Positions 33,640 through 44,162 of a DNA stretch of 64,000 nucleotides are shown piece by piece. The notes under the pieces are model-generated. The model searched no databases and was not told the origin of the DNA. It was given only the letters and a program-made list of their open reading frames with translations. The stretch is from Desmodus rotundus (Eukaryota > Chordata > Mammalia > Chiroptera > Phyllostomidae). The stretch covers positions 31,530,470-31,594,469 of the forward strand of contig NC_071394.1 in NCBI RefSeq assembly GCF_022682495.2, written 5' to 3'. The translations under genes were made by a program, and so were the position numbers. Every line of letters begins with the position of its first letter. Position 1 is the stretch's first letter.

Positions 33640-34690
33640 TTTTTTTTTTTTTTTAACTTTCATACTCTCCTTGTTCCCCCACCCTCATTTTCTGTTTTTT
33701 GTTTGTGGACAAAAGAAACATATAACTTCACATTATCACCAAGACATCGAGCTGCTTAATCAGTCTATTAATGTGACTTCATTTCTTTTTGAAGCCTTTT
33801 TCTTTGAGCTCTTGGATTTATTGTTTTAATTTGGGACTGATTGCTTCCTAAGCTTCTGCACAACTGTTCTCCTGGGCGGTTTTTTTTTTTTTTTTAATTG
33901 ATCTATTGGGTTAGGTTCTCTGTTTACTCTGCTCCACATTTTCCTTTCCTTTTTTTTTTTTTCCTGAATTCCTTTTTTATCTTTTTGATTTACTGGTTAC
34001 TTTAAAAAAAATTTAATTTCCAAAGAGATTGTCTAGGAGGTCATTGTTTTTTTTGAGTTCTTGCATGACCGACAATATTATTTTGACCTTACACTTTACT
34101 GAGATTTTGGCTATGTACAGAATATTACGTTCAGAATAATTTTTCCCTTAGAACTTTGAAAACTATTTTCTAACATCTATTGTTGCTGACAGGTGACATC
34201 AATATAATTATTTTTTTAATAGTAAGCCTTTTTGGGGGGTGTCTCAGGATGAAATGATCTCCCCTTTGTCCTTGGTGCTCAGAAATTCACAATGATGTGT
34301 GGGTCTGTTTTATTTCTCTGCTCAGGACTTGCTGAGCCCTTTTAATCTGCAGCCATATATCGTTCTTCAGCTCTGAGAATTTCCTTCTGTTATTTTCTGT
34401 TTTCCACTCCTGTATCTTCACTATTTACTTTCTAAAATTCACATGGAGGATACTTCCTGGATAAGTCCTCAAGTATGACAACATTTTGCTTATATTTTCC
34501 ATTTCTTTGACTTGTGACTTATTTTCCAGGAGGTCTCTGTGACTTTTTCTTATAATCTTTCTAATACCTTAATTTTTTAAAATTTATTTTTAATTGTTCC
34601 TTTTCTTGCAGAAGCCTGGTCCAGGTGTTTTTTTTTTTTTTTTTTTTTTTTTTTGTAATAGGAATTCTTGCCTTAAATCTCTCTGGGCAT
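33640..34690 (-). repeat. Old L1/HAL1 ORF1-region fragment and T-run
   Basis: 'tcctgaattccttttttatc', 'cagaaattcacaatgatgtg', 'ggacttgctgagccctttta' and 'tctgagaatttccttctgtt' read as the complement of an ancient L1 ORF1 (HAL1-like). A 27-base T-run at about 34,628-34,654 follows. The young L1 inserted at its right edge. Confidence 0.55.
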
Positions 34691-34691
34691 A

Positions 34692-34709
34692 CTGATTCAA
34701 ATTATTTTT
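34692..34709. repeat. Left target-site duplication of the intact L1
   Basis: The 18-bp 'ctgattcaaattattttt' recurs identically at 41,527-41,544. In L1 orientation the site reads 'gt/aaaaat', fitting the T/AAAA preference of L1 endonuclease. Confidence 0.9.
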
Positions 34710-34721
34710 TTTTTTTTTTAA

Positions 34722-34731
34722 TTTATTTATT
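34722..34731 (-). promoter_or_regulatory. L1 polyadenylation signals
   Basis: Two overlapping AATAAA motifs on the minus strand, immediately upstream of the A-tail, as expected for L1 mRNA 3' processing. Confidence 0.75.
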
Positions 34732-34876
34732 GTTATTTAATTACAGTTGTATGCCTTTTCCCCCATCCCTTCACCCCACCCCAGGTGAACCCACTTCCCT
34801 CCCCCCTCTCCACCCTCCCCCTTGGATTTGTTCATGTGTCCTTTATAGTAGTTCCTGTAATCCCCTCTACCTACTG

Positions 34877-34904
34877 TCCCCGCCCCCACCCCCCACCCCC
34901 GCCC
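34877..34904 (-). other. G-rich tract in L1 3'UTR
   Basis: C-runs of 4-7 on the + strand ('cccccaccccccaccccc' core) are G-runs in L1 RNA. L1 3'UTRs across mammals carry such a tract, which can form a G-quadruplex. Confidence 0.8.
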
Positions 34905-34974
34905 TTGCTATTGTTACATTGTTCTTAACTTCAATGTCTCTGGTTATATTTTGTTTGCTTTTTCCTTCTATTGC

Positions 34975-37900
34975 TTATGTTCCAGTTAAAGGTGAGATCA
35001 TATGGTATTTGTCCCTCACTTCCTGGCTTATTTCACTTAGCATAATGCTCTCCAGTTTCATCCATGCTGTTGCAAAGGGTATAAGCTCCTTCTTTCTCTC
35101 TGCTGCGTAGAATTCCATTGTGTAAATATACCATAGTTTTTGGATCCACTCGTTTGCTGATGGGCACTTCGGTTGCTTCCAGTATTTGGCTATTGTAAAT
35201 TGTGCTGCTATGAACATTGGGGTGCACAGATTCTTTTGGATTGGTGTTTCAGTGTTCTTAGGGTATAATCCCAGCAGCGGAATTGCTGGGTCAAAGGGCA
35301 GTTCCATTTTTAGTTTTCTGAGGAAATTCCATATTGTTTTCCACAGTGGCCTCACCAGTCTGCATTCCCACCAACAGTGCACTAGGGTTCCCTTTTCTCC
35401 GCATCCTCTCCAACATTTGTTTGTGGATTTGTTTATGTTGGCCATTCTGACTGGTGTGAGATGATACCTCATTGTGGTTTTAATTTGCATCTCTCTGATG
35501 GCTAGTGATGCTGAGCATCTTTTCATATGTCTCTGGGCCTTCTGTATGTCTTCCTTGGAGAAGTGTCTGTTCAAGTCCTTTGCCCATTTTTTAATTGGGT
35601 TGTTTGTCTTCCTGGAGTGGAGTCGTGTGAGTTCTTTATATATTTTGGAGATCAGGCCCTTGTCTGAGGTATCACTGGCAAATATGCTTTCCCATATTGT
35701 TGGTTCTCTTTGTAATTTGGTGCTGTTTTCTTTAGCCATGCAGAAGCTTTTTATTTTGATGAGGTCCCATTTGTTTATTCTTTCCTTTATGTCCCTTGCT
35801 TTAGGGGATGTGTCTGTGAGGATGTTGCTGCGTGGAATGTCTGAGATTTTCCTGCCAATGTTTTCTTCAAGGACTTTTATGGTGTTACGGCTTATATTTA
35901 AGTCTTTTATCCATCTTGAGTTTATTTTCGTGTATGGCGTAAGTTGGTGATCGAGTTTCATTTTTTTGCACGTAGCTGTCCAGATCTCCCAACACCATCT
36001 GTTGAAGAGACTGTTTTTGCTCCATTTTATGCTCCTGCCTCCTTTGTCAAATATTAATTGATCGTATAGATTTGAGTTTATTTCTGGGCTCTCTATTCTG
36101 TTCCATTGGTCTATGAGCCTGTTTTTATGCCAGTACCAGGCTGTTTTGATTACCGTTGCCTTGTAATACAGTTTGATATCAGGTATTGTGATACCTCCTG
36201 CTTTGTCCTTCTTTCTCAAAATTGCTGCTGCTATTCGAGGTCGTTTATGGTTCCATATGAATTTCTGTAATGTTTGTTCTATATCTGTGAAATATGTCAT
36301 GGGTACTCTAATAGGGATTGCATTGAATCTATAAATTGCTTTGGGTAGTATGGCCATTTTGATGATGTTAATTCTTCCAATCCATGAACATGGTACATGC
36401 TTCCATTTGTTTGTATCTTCCTTAATTTCTTTCTTCAGTGTTGTGTAGTTTTCTGAGTACAGGTCTTTTACCTCCTTGGTTAGGTTTATTCCTAGGTACT
36501 TTATTTTTCTTGTTGCTATATCGAATGGGATTTTTTTCCTGATTTGTGTTTCTGCAGTTTCGTTGTTGGTGTACAGGAATGCCTTTGATTTCTGGGTATT
36601 GACTCTGTATCCAGCTATTTTGCCAAATTCATTTATTAGGTCGAGTAGTTTTTGAGTGGAGTCTATAGGGTTTTCCATGTACACTATCATGTCGTCTGCA
36701 AACAGTGACAGTTTCATTTCCTCCTTTCCAATTTGGATGCCTTTTATTGCTTTTTCTTGTCTGATTGCTGTGGCTAGGACTTCCAATACTATGTTGAATA
36801 GGAGTGGTGAGAGAGGGCATCCTTGTCTTGTTCCTGATCTTAGTGGGAAAGCTCTAAGTTTTTGTCCATTGAATGTGATGCTGGCTGTAGGTCTCTCATA
36901 TATGGCCTTAATTATGTTGAGGACTGCTCCCTTTATTCCCACTTGGCTGAGTGTTTTTATCAGAAATGGGTGCTGTATCTTATCGAATGCTTTTTCCGCA
37001 TCTATTGATATGATCATGTGATTTTTGTCTTTGCTGTTGTTGATGTGATGTATTATGTTTATTGATTTGCGAATATTGTACCATCCTTGCATCCCTGGGA
37101 TGAATCCCACTTGGTCATGGTGGATGATCTTTTTAATATATTGCTGGATGCGGTTTGCTAATATTTTGTTGAGAATTTTAGCGTCTATGTTCATCAGCGA
37201 TATTGGCCTGAAGTTTTCTTTCTTCGTTGTGTCTTTATCTGGTTTTGGGATTAGGCTGATGTTGGCTTCATAAAAAGAGTTTGGGAGTCTTCCATCAGTT
37301 TGGATTTTTTCGAATAGTCTGTGAAGGATAGGGGTTAGTTCTTCCTTAAATGCTTTGTAGAAATCTCCTGTGAAACCATCTGGTCCAGGGCTTTTGTGTG
37401 ATGGGAGTTTCTTGATGACTGCTTCAATTTCCTTTGCTGATATTGGTCTGTTCAGGTTTTCTGCTTCTTCTTCAGTCAGTTTTGGAAGATTATATTTTTC
37501 TAGAAATGTGTCCATTTCATCTAGGTTTTCAAATTTCTTAGCATATAGGTCTTCATAGTAATTTCTTACGATCCTTTGTATTTCTGTGATATCAGTTGTA
37601 ATCTCTCCACTTTCATTTCTAATTCTGTTTATTTGGATCCTCTCTCTTTTCTTCTTGATAAGCCTACTTAAAGGCTTGTCGATTTTGTTTATCTTTTCAA
37701 AGAACCAGCTTCTGGATTCATTGATCCTTACAATTGTGCTTTTAGTCTCTATGTCATTTAGTTCTGCTCTGATCTTGGTTATTTCCTTCCTTCTGCTTGC
37801 TCTGGGCTGTCTTTGTTGTTGTTCCTCCAGTTCTTGTAGGCGTAGGGTAAGGTTGTTTGTGTGAACTGTTTCTAACTTCTTAAGGTAGGCCTGTATTGCT

Positions 37901-38796
37901 ATGAACTTCCCTCTCAGGACTGCCTTAGCTGTGTCCCATAGGTTTTGGGTTGTTGTGAGTTCGTTTTCATTTGTTTCCAGGAAGTTTTTGATTTCTTCCC
38001 TAATCTCGTTCTTGACCCATTCATTGTTTAATAGCATGCTATTCAGTCTCCATGATTTTGAGTGTTTTGGGTTTTTACCCTTGGGGTTGGTTTCTAGTTT
38101 CAGACCCTTGTGGTCAGAGAAGATGCTTGATATGATTTCAATTTTCTTGAATTTGTTGAGGGTTGCTTTGTGTCCTATCATGTGGTCTATCTTTGAAAAA
38201 GATCCATGGACACTTGAAAAGAATGTGTATTTTGCTTCTTTGGGATGAAAAGCTCTGTATATATCAGTTAAGTCCATTTCCTCTAGGGTATTGTTAAGTG
38301 ACACAATATCTTTGTTAATCTTTTGTTTGGAAGACCTGTCCATTTTTGATAGTGGGGTGTTAAAATCCCCTACTATAATTGTGTTGCTGTCAATATCTTT
38401 CTTGAAATCCTCCAAGATTTTCTTTATGTATTTGGGTGCTCCTATGTTGGGTGCATATATATTTATAATGTTTATGTCTTCTTGGTGGATTCTTCCTTTG
38501 AGTATTATGAAGTGACCTTCTGGGTCTCTCTTTATGGCCCTTCTTTGGAAGTCTATTTTGTCTGATATGAGTATTGCTACCCCTGCTTTTTTTTCCTGTC
38601 CGTTTGCTTGGAAAATTTGTTTCCAGCCCTTCACTTTCAGTCTGTGTGAGTCTTTTGTCCTGAGATGGGTTTCTTGTAGGCAGCATATGTGTGGGTCATG
38701 TTTTCTTATCCATTCAGCTGTTCTATGTCTTTTGATTGGAGCATTTAATCCATTTACATTTAAGGTTATTATCGATAGGTAGTTATTCATTGCCAT
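34975..38796 (-). CDS. L1 ORF2p: endonuclease and reverse transcriptase, intact
   Basis: A 1273-residue protein, the usual size for mammalian L1 ORF2p, which nicks target DNA and reverse-transcribes L1 RNA at the nick in the nucleus. The N-terminal apurinic-type endonuclease keeps its active-site set: N13 (TLNVNGLN), E42 (QETHL), D144 and N146 (GDFN), D204 (SKIDH), D228-H229 (SDH). The reverse transcriptase (about 500-770) has D599 (SIDAEKAFD) and the FADD box at 699-702. A C-terminal zinc-knuckle-like motif has C1128, C1132, H1140 and C1145. No stop or shift is present. The start was chosen because it follows ORF1 by 46 bases and aligns with the conserved 'TLNVNGLN' N-terminus. Translation of ORF2 in L1 normally relies on re-initiation after ORF1. 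Confidence 0.96.
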   Translation of the reverse strand: MAMNNYLSIITLNVNGLNAPIKRHRTAEWIRKHDPHICCLQETHLRTKDSHRLKVKGWKQIFQANGQEKKAGVAILISDKIDFQRRAIKRDPEGHFIILKGRIHQEDINIINIYAPNIGAPKYIKKILEDFKKDIDSNTIIVGDFNTPLSKMDRSSKQKINKDIVSLNNTLEEMDLTDIYRAFHPKEAKYTFFSSVHGSFSKIDHMIGHKATLNKFKKIEIISSIFSDHKGLKLETNPKGKNPKHSKSWRLNSMLLNNEWVKNEIREEIKNFLETNENELTTTQNLWDTAKAVLRGKFIAIQAYLKKLETVHTNNLTLRLQELEEQQQRQPRASRRKEITKIRAELNDIETKSTIVRINESRSWFFEKINKIDKPLSRLIKKKRERIQINRIRNESGEITTDITEIQRIVRNYYEDLYAKKFENLDEMDTFLEKYNLPKLTEEEAENLNRPISAKEIEAVIKKLPSHKSPGPDGFTGDFYKAFKEELTPILHRLFEKIQTDGRLPNSFYEANISLIPKPDKDTTKKENFRPISLMNIDAKILNKILANRIQQYIKKIIHHDQVGFIPGMQGWYNIRKSINIIHHINNSKDKNHMIISIDAEKAFDKIQHPFLIKTLSQVGIKGAVLNIIKAIYERPTASITFNGQKLRAFPLRSGTRQGCPLSPLLFNIVLEVLATAIRQEKAIKGIQIGKEEMKLSLFADDMIVYMENPIDSTQKLLDLINEFGKIAGYRVNTQKSKAFLYTNNETAETQIRKKIPFDIATRKIKYLGINLTKEVKDLYSENYTTLKKEIKEDTNKWKHVPCSWIGRINIIKMAILPKAIYRFNAIPIRVPMTYFTDIEQTLQKFIWNHKRPRIAAAILRKKDKAGGITIPDIKLYYKATVIKTAWYWHKNRLIDQWNRIESPEINSNLYDQLIFDKGGRSIKWSKNSLFNRWCWEIWTATCKKMKLDHQLTPYTKINSRWIKDLNISRNTIKVLEENIGRKISDIPRSNILTDTSPKARDIKERINKWDLIKIKSFCMAKENSTKLQREPTIWESIFASDTSDKGLISKIYKELTRLHSRKTNNPIKKWAKDLNRHFSKEDIQKAQRHMKRCSASLAIREMQIKTTMRYHLTPVRMANINKSTNKCWRGCGEKGTLVHCWWECRLVRPLWKTIWNFLRKLKMELPFDPAIPLLGLYPKNTETPIQKNLCTPMFIAAQFTIAKYWKQPKCPSANEWIQKLWYIYTMEFYAAERKKELIPFATAWMKLESIMLSEISQEVRDKYHMISPLTGT

Positions 38797-38842
38797 TATT
38801 TCCTACCTGTGTTCCTCTGTCTTTCTCTTTTCCTTCCTTTCC

Positions 38843-39775
38843 TTAAAGCAGTCCCTTTAGCATCTCTTGCAGAGCTGGTTTGGTGGAGCTGTATTCTTTT
38901 AGACTTCTTTTGTCTGGGAAGCTCTTTATTTGGTCTTCTATCTTGATTGAGAGCCTTGCTGGGTAAAGTAGTCTTGGTTGGAGGCCTCTGGTTCTCATTA
39001 CTTGGAATATTTTTTGCCATTCTCTTCTGGCTTGGAGCGTTTCCATTGAGAAGTCAGTTGCTAACCTTATTGGGGCTCCCTTGTATGTTACTTCCTTTTT
39101 CTCCCTTGCTGCCTTTAAGATCCTCTCTTTGTCTTGGAAATTTGCCATTTTAATTATGATGTGTCTTGCAGTGGGTCTCTTTGGGTTCCTCTTGTTTGGG
39201 ACTCTCTGTGATTCCTGGATTTGGGTGACTTTTTCTCTCCTCAGATTAGGGAAATTTTCCATCATTACTTTTTCAAACAGGTTTTCTATCCCTTGCTCTT
39301 CTTCTTCTCCTTCTGGTATTCCTATTATACGGATGTTGTTACGTTTCATGTTGTCCTGCATTTCCCTTATTGCCTCTTCATTCTTTCTGAGCCTCTTTTC
39401 CTTTTCTTGTTCCTTCTGGGTGTTTTTTTCTACTTTATCCTCCAGCTCGCTGATCCGATCCTCTGCTTCATCAAGTCTGCTTTTAATTCCTTCTACTGTG
39501 TTCTTCAATTCAGAAATTGTATTCTTCATTTCCTCTTGGCCCTTGTTGATATTTTCTATTTCCTTTTTCATGTTGATATAGTTTGCAGTGAGTTCATTGT
39601 AGTTTCCTTGTAGTTTCTGGTAGTTCTCTTTGAGCTCAGAGAGCTCAGTGAGCTTCCTGATGACCATTGCTTTGAACTCAGTATCTGATAGTTGACTTGC
39701 CTCTTTTTCGGTTAGTATTCTTTCTGAGACTTCCTCCTTTCCTTTCATTTGGGAATTGTTTCTTTGTCTTCCCAT
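38843..39775 (-). CDS. L1 ORF1p: RNA-binding chaperone, intact
   Basis: A 310-residue protein, close to the usual ~300-340 for L1 ORF1p, which trimerises, coats L1 RNA in cytoplasmic particles and acts as a nucleic-acid chaperone. A long coiled coil spans about 45-143 (heptad-like 'ISELKNTVEGIKSRLDEAED' region). The RNA-recognition domain begins near 146 ('NNIRIIGIPEG') and includes 'RHIIIKM' (204-210). The C-terminal domain has 'QARREWQKIF' (248-257) with R250/R251 and 'YPARLSI' (271-277). The start Met is the first in frame, beginning 'MGRQRNN'. The frame is open throughout, unlike the broken homologues at 1.85-2.64 kb and 27.2-28.5 kb. Confidence 0.95.
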   Translation of the reverse strand: MGRQRNNSQMKGKEEVSERILTEKEASQLSDTEFKAMVIRKLTELSELKENYQKLQGNYNELTANYINMKKEIENINKGQEEMKNTISELKNTVEGIKSRLDEAEDRISELEDKVEKNTQKEQEKEKRLRKNEEAIREMQDNMKRNNIRIIGIPEGEEEEQGIENLFEKVMMENFPNLRREKVTQIQESQRVPNKRNPKRPTARHIIIKMANFQDKERILKAAREKKEVTYKGAPIRLATDFSMETLQARREWQKIFQVMRTRGLQPRLLYPARLSIKIEDQIKSFPDKRSLKEYSSTKPALQEMLKGLL

Positions 39776-40029
39776 TGTTTGTGAGGCTCTTCTTGTTGGC
39801 CTCTGCTTCTTAAATTGCTTTGTTCTGAATCCCTGGGTTTATGATATGAACTTCTATGGTAGAATGCCAATGGGATTCGGTGGTGCTGTCTCCTTACTCT
39901 CCTGTGCTCACTGGTCTTGAGCTGACGTTTATGTGTTTAACACGGTCTAACTCTAGTCTTTTCAGCACTCCAGGTTTTGTTGTCGCACCTGTGGGAAAAA
40001 TAGAAAGGGGGGGAGAAAGAAAAGGAAAA

Positions 40030-40060
40030 AACAAACAAACAAACAAACAAACAAACAAAA
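40030..40060 (+). repeat. CAAA microsatellite in the L1 5'UTR
   Basis: Seven uninterrupted 'caaa' units on the + strand, next to long purine tracts. Confidence 0.85.
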
Positions 40061-40299
40061 CCAAAGATGGGAAGGAGGGAAAAAGGAAATAGGAAAGGAG
40101 GAAAGGGAGGAAGGAGGGAAGAAGGATTAAAGAAAGATCGGAGGCAAGATAAGAAGGAATTTTAACAAAAATTAAAACATAGAAATAGATAAAAGAAGGG
40201 AGGAAGAAGACATAAAAATGGTAAAGGATGGGAGGAAGAAGGAATGAAAGAAAAAAAGAGAGAGAGAGGAAGAAGGAGTTCAGGGGGAAAGGAAAAGGG

Positions 40300-40347
40300 A
40301 AAAAAAAAAAAAAAAAAAAAAAAGGGAAAAAGAAAAAAAAAAAAAAA
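40300..40347 (+). repeat. Long A-run in the L1 5'UTR
   Basis: Two long A-runs separated by 'gggaaaaag'. They are part of a ~280-base homopurine stretch and may be length-variable or mis-assembled. Confidence 0.85.
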
Positions 40348-41505
40348 TCTTCTGTTGGCTTTAAACCGTTCAGGTTATTTCTGCTGTTGTCCTGTCTGTG
40401 CAACGGGAGGCGGTGGTTGGAAGGATTGGTTTCACTTTTCTTCCTTCCTGGGTCACACTCTTCACTGTTTTGTAGGTGTGGTCCCTGGCAGGCAATCAGG
40501 CCGTTGATCAGCCAATCCAGCAGCTTTGTTCTTGGGACTCTCGAGTGGCCGCTCCAGCCGCTTTGGCTCCGGACGCGTGCGCGCGCAGCAGGGGAATCCA
40601 GCCGCTTCGGGTTTGTGACGTTATTTGGGCTCTGAGCGCGCAGCCGGCCGACCGATCGAGCTGCCCAGGCTAGGGAGGCTGGCGCGCCGCAAACTGCTGG
40701 TTCAGCCGCCTTGGTGTTACGTCTCTCGCCAGCCCCTTTGTGCTTGGGAAGTGCGCATCCAGCCGGCCCTACGCTTGGTGAGCGCGCAGCCCGCCGCCGA
40801 GCCAGAGGCTCTACGCTTGGGGGCCCGATCCAGCTGTCCGGGGCTTGAGACTCTCGGGTGGGCGGGGCCGCCCTGGGACCGAATCACGCGGTCCTCGGTT
40901 CCGAGGTTTTGGGTCTGTGGGTGGAGCAGCTAGTCTCTGCTCCAAAAGATCTCGGAGGTTTCAGGTGTGGGCGCCCCTCCGGGGTTTCATGTACGGGCCC
41001 CGTTCGCTAATCTGCGCGCGCGCTACCGCGCGCAACCGGACCTCAGGTGAGCGCCGGTGCTGCTTATCCCGCGTTCCCCGTTCGCAGTCCAGGGGCGGAG
41101 GGGGGAGGGGCGCCAGGGGCCTCGGCCACCACCGAGAGTTCTCTAACTAGCCCCTGAGTGTCTCTATTTTCTTTTTCTTTTTGAGAAATTCCTCCTTTTC
41201 AAGCCCCCCTGGTCCAATCAAGCACCTGGCTGCTCACAGCGCAGCCTGGCCCTCTCTCAGGACTCCTGCAGCAGCCCCTGCGCCAGGGCTGGCGCCTCTG
41301 CAGCCCTTGTACCGCGCGGTCCCGGGTCCCGGGGACCTTATTGTCCTTGAGCACTCTTCTTACCGTCAGATCTTTCAGTGTCCTCTATCTTTGGTCTCTA
41401 ATCTTCGTATATGCTGGAGTACTGTTGGCTGTTCGCTCTGCTCCTCAGATCAGCTAGGTATTTCCCTGGCACTGAGGGGAAGTGAATTCTGCTCCCACCT
41501 ATGTT

Positions 41506-41516
41506 GCCGCCATCTT
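41506..41516 (-). promoter_or_regulatory. YY1-type box at the L1 5' end
   Basis: 'gccgccatctt' on the + strand is 'aagatggcggc' in L1 sense, starting about 10 bases from the 5' end. Human L1 carries a YY1 site at the same place, where it fixes the transcription start. Confidence 0.75.
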
Positions 41517-41526
41517 CCCTGGATCC

Positions 41527-41544
41527 CTGATTCAAATTATTTTT
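41527..41544. repeat. Right target-site duplication of the intact L1
   Basis: Identical to 34,692-34,709. It follows directly after the L1 5' end 'ggatcc'. Confidence 0.9.
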
Positions 41545-41649
41545 ACGGTTGTATTCCTGTTACTTAATTATTTTTTTTCCTTCGATGTCAGATGTTTGGT
41601 CATCAAGATTCTTCTGTCTTGTGCTTCTGTTTTCCCACTGTTGTGTAGG

Positions 41650-42720
41650 TCTACGGCTCCTTTCAATGGAAGCTCTCAACATCAGCCTGAAACAAGTGTG
41701 TGTGGACCGGAGCCTTTGCTAGAGCGTAGATGGGCGAGGAGGCAGATGCTCCCTGAGAAAGGCTGGATTCTGGGTTTATATATTAGCCACGGTTATCTGG
41801 ATGCAAGGGAAACGTAGGGAAGACATGGGGAGGCATATAAAGTCTAGGGTAAAGTGGAAGAACCAGGATCAGGGGAGGACAAGAGCTAGGACCCACAGGA
41901 ACTGGAACATTTCTGAGGCTTTACCTCCAGACAAGAACCAAGGTTTAGGAACTGTGGACCCTGAGAAAGAAGCTACCTATGGAGAAAGGCTTCTTGTGGT
42001 GGACTGGGCTCAAATTTAAAAGCAAAGCCTAGCGACACTTTCTAAACAGTGGCCTCTCATGAAAACTGCATTTCAGGGAGAAGCCTGCACTAACCTACGG
42101 CCTCCTGCACTGAGCTATCCGCCTACACTGTGTCATCTGAACCAACCCTCTAAAGGGGTTCCTAAAATCATATTTCAACCAATAGGACTGAGACTGCCTC
42201 TGTCCAATTGGAGCTGTGCAGCTATATCCCCCACCCTGAGCATCTTCACTGACCAATCAGAGCAGCTCCATTCTGACCTATTAGGACAGTGCTTTTTGGA
42301 CCAAACTGTGAGGATGCACCAATCATGACCAGGGGCGGGGTCTTCTGTCTATAAGTCAGCTTCCCTCTGGCTTTGGGAGCGCATTTTCCATGTTCATAGG
42401 AGGTTGTGTTTACCTAGTTGAAACAGCGAAGACACTCTCACTGGGGCAGGTGGAGCACGCCAGAGCAGAGCAAAGCTGTCTGACTTGCAAGGGGCCTGGC
42501 CCCAGGGCTAAGTGCCCCCAGGGTCTCTTCACAGCTGTGCTGTTTCAGAGCCTTGTTGCTTCATAATTGAGCTGTAATACTATTAAGTTTTCCACAGCTG
42601 TGCTGTCCTCAGTCAGGCTGTATCACAGTTGAGCTGTTTGCACTCAATAAAGTTTCCTTCTTCACCACACCCCAAGCTGGGGATTCCTGTTGGAGTTGAA
42701 TTGGTGCCAAAAAGCATCAG
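41650..42720 (+). repeat. Probable solo LTR of an endogenous retrovirus
   Basis: Promoter-like architecture: four CCAAT motifs (about 42,178, 42,203, 42,254 and 42,319), a GC-rich box (42,331-42,340), a TATA-like 'ctataag' (42,349-42,355), then 'caataaag' (42,645-42,652). The region between TATA and poly(A) signal has repeated 'cacagctgtgctgt' units. No viral genes are next to it. Exact ends and duplication are not resolved; 'tgttg' near 41,640 and 'caaca' near 42,735 could be the borders. Confidence 0.55.
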
Positions 42721-43935
42721 TTGATACAACCAACAGTTTCTTCTGGTAGTAGGAAAAAGTTGAGTGTCATTTAGTCTTTGTGTAATCTGTTAGAGAGATG
42801 ATTTGATTTGCCTCATCTGGGTCAGGTGTTCACCCCTTGGCTAAGAGAGGAAGGCACCTTGGTCCAAAGTTTCTTGATTGACCAGGCCAATGCAAGATGA
42901 GTGGTTTCCCAAAGCAAGATCAGGGTTCTAAAAGAAAGAGGAATGAATGGAGAGCAGGCAAAATGATGGCTACCCACTGCAGGTTCCAGCACATGAACCA
43001 GCAAGCTTGATCCTCCCTAACGAGCTTGTTCTCTCTTTAGTGAGTGTATCTTGTTTTTGGTTTTTTTTTTCCAGGTAGTCCTCCAGCTGACAGCTGTTTT
43101 TCAAATGTAAAAGTGGGGATGTTCCTACCTAACCAACTATTCCAGTGATAGGTTTTCAGTTCACAATGCTGATTTCTGCTCTACATCCACTTTGACCCTG
43201 CTGATCTTGAACTCAGGGTGCTCCAAAATGGCTCCAACCTTAGCTACGGCTTTCTTTGCTATGCCTTCTGGGATCTAGCTGCTGCTTCTTTGTTTTATCT
43301 GCTAGCACAATTTCATCTGCTGCCTTTATTTCCAGAAGTTTAACAAATTTCTGACCTATTGAAGGCTTCCTTCATGTGATAAATTTCCTTTTTTCCTTCT
43401 TTCTGACATGTCAATGTGATTTTAGTGAGGAGAGGAAGGAAAGGTCTGTCTACCCTGCCATCTTGTATTAGAACTCTTAATATATCAATTAATCTCTTGA
43501 TTTCTTTGAATATTTCCATGGACACTGGAAATATTTAAGGGCTTTCTTGTCCTTGGAAAATAATCCACATTTGTTGAGAGGTAGGTGGGAAGCCCCTAGA
43601 ATTTTCCTTGCTCAAGATGTAAGGAAGACTCACTATTTCTTTACTGCCCCACATTTCATCAGCTAGCACTCCGCAAATCCAGGCACAAGGTGCCATCAAA
43701 TCTCAGCTGCTCTCCACCAGCTGGGCTGAGCGCGTTGCTGACAGAGCTCCCCACGTCCATCTTCTCCCTGGACTTTCGTGCTTGCCTGGATACTAAATTC
43801 TAAGGACAACTTTCTTCCCTCATATTTTAAATTCTCAAAAGATTAGGTTCTCTCTATTTTGATAACCTTCCAACATTTTTCATTTATTTCTGAATAAAAT
43901 TTTAGCTTTAGGAAATGGGGGGAGCTTCCAATAGC
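42721..43935. other. Intergenic sequence, possibly an old L1 5' part on the minus strand
   Basis: Text near 43,440-43,480 ('accctgccatcttgtattag') could be a decayed L1 5' end in complement. I cannot confirm it. No gene was seen. Confidence 0.3.
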
Positions 43936-43939
43936 TTTA

Positions 43940-44115
43940 AAAAAATAGAAATCAGAAAACTGAAGATTTTAGCCCTGGCTGTCTCACTTACTAGTGTGTG
44001 ACTCCCAGGAGGTGTCTGGAGACTTGGTTTCAACATCAGAAAAATGCCTTTATTTTCTTCACCTGGCTGTCATAAAGGTACTGTTTTAAATAACACTTTG
44101 TAAATATTATATCAA
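43940..44115 (+). repeat. MIR SINE
   Basis: 'cttactagtgtgtgactccc', 'ggtttcaacatcagaaaaat' and 'cacctggctgtcataaaggt' follow MIR with divergence. Confidence 0.55.
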
Positions 44116-44162
44116 TGAAAGCTATTGTTCTGAAGGGTCAGCGCTGTTGAATCAACTCTTAC

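Larger units (their letters stand above)
34710..41526 (-). mobile_element. Full-length L1 with both ORFs intact
   Basis: A ~6.8-kb autonomous non-LTR retrotransposon on the minus strand. In its own orientation: 5'UTR of about 1.75 kb (41,526-39,776), ORF1 (39,775-38,843), 46-base spacer, ORF2 (38,796-34,975), 3'UTR of about 250 bp with a G-rich tract (34,904-34,877) and overlapping 'aataaa' signals (34,731-34,722), then a poly(A) (T-run to 34,706). An identical 18-bp duplication brackets it. Full length, intact frames and perfect duplication together indicate a recent insertion that may still be mobile. Activity itself cannot be judged from sequence. Confidence 0.95.
39776..41526 (-). promoter_or_regulatory. 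CpG-rich L1 5'UTR with internal promoter
   Basis: About 1.75 kb upstream of ORF1. The half nearest ORF1 is pyrimidine-rich in L1 sense (pure A/G on the + strand around 40,070-40,350). The outer half (about 40,540-41,340) is GC-rich with dense CpG ('cgcgtgcgcgcgcag', 'ctgcgcgcgcgctaccgcgc'). Preserved CpGs suggest a young insertion. This 5'UTR differs from the one shared by the two older L1 copies in the window, as expected if the active lineage has changed its promoter. Confidence 0.8.

Noticed and set aside
35186..39613. Several + strand frames of 92-166 codons across the L1 coding region
   Set aside because: They lie antisense to the intact L1 ORF1 and ORF2 and share no recognisable domains; they are by-products of the low stop content opposite a conserved frame.
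40030..40060. Regular short repeats that could suggest an array
   Set aside because: A simple CAAA microsatellite without spacers; not a CRISPR array, and the genome is eukaryotic.
39894..40403. 169-codon minus-strand frame, almost entirely F, S, P and L
   Set aside because: It is translated from the pyrimidine tract of the L1 5'UTR; low complexity, not a protein.
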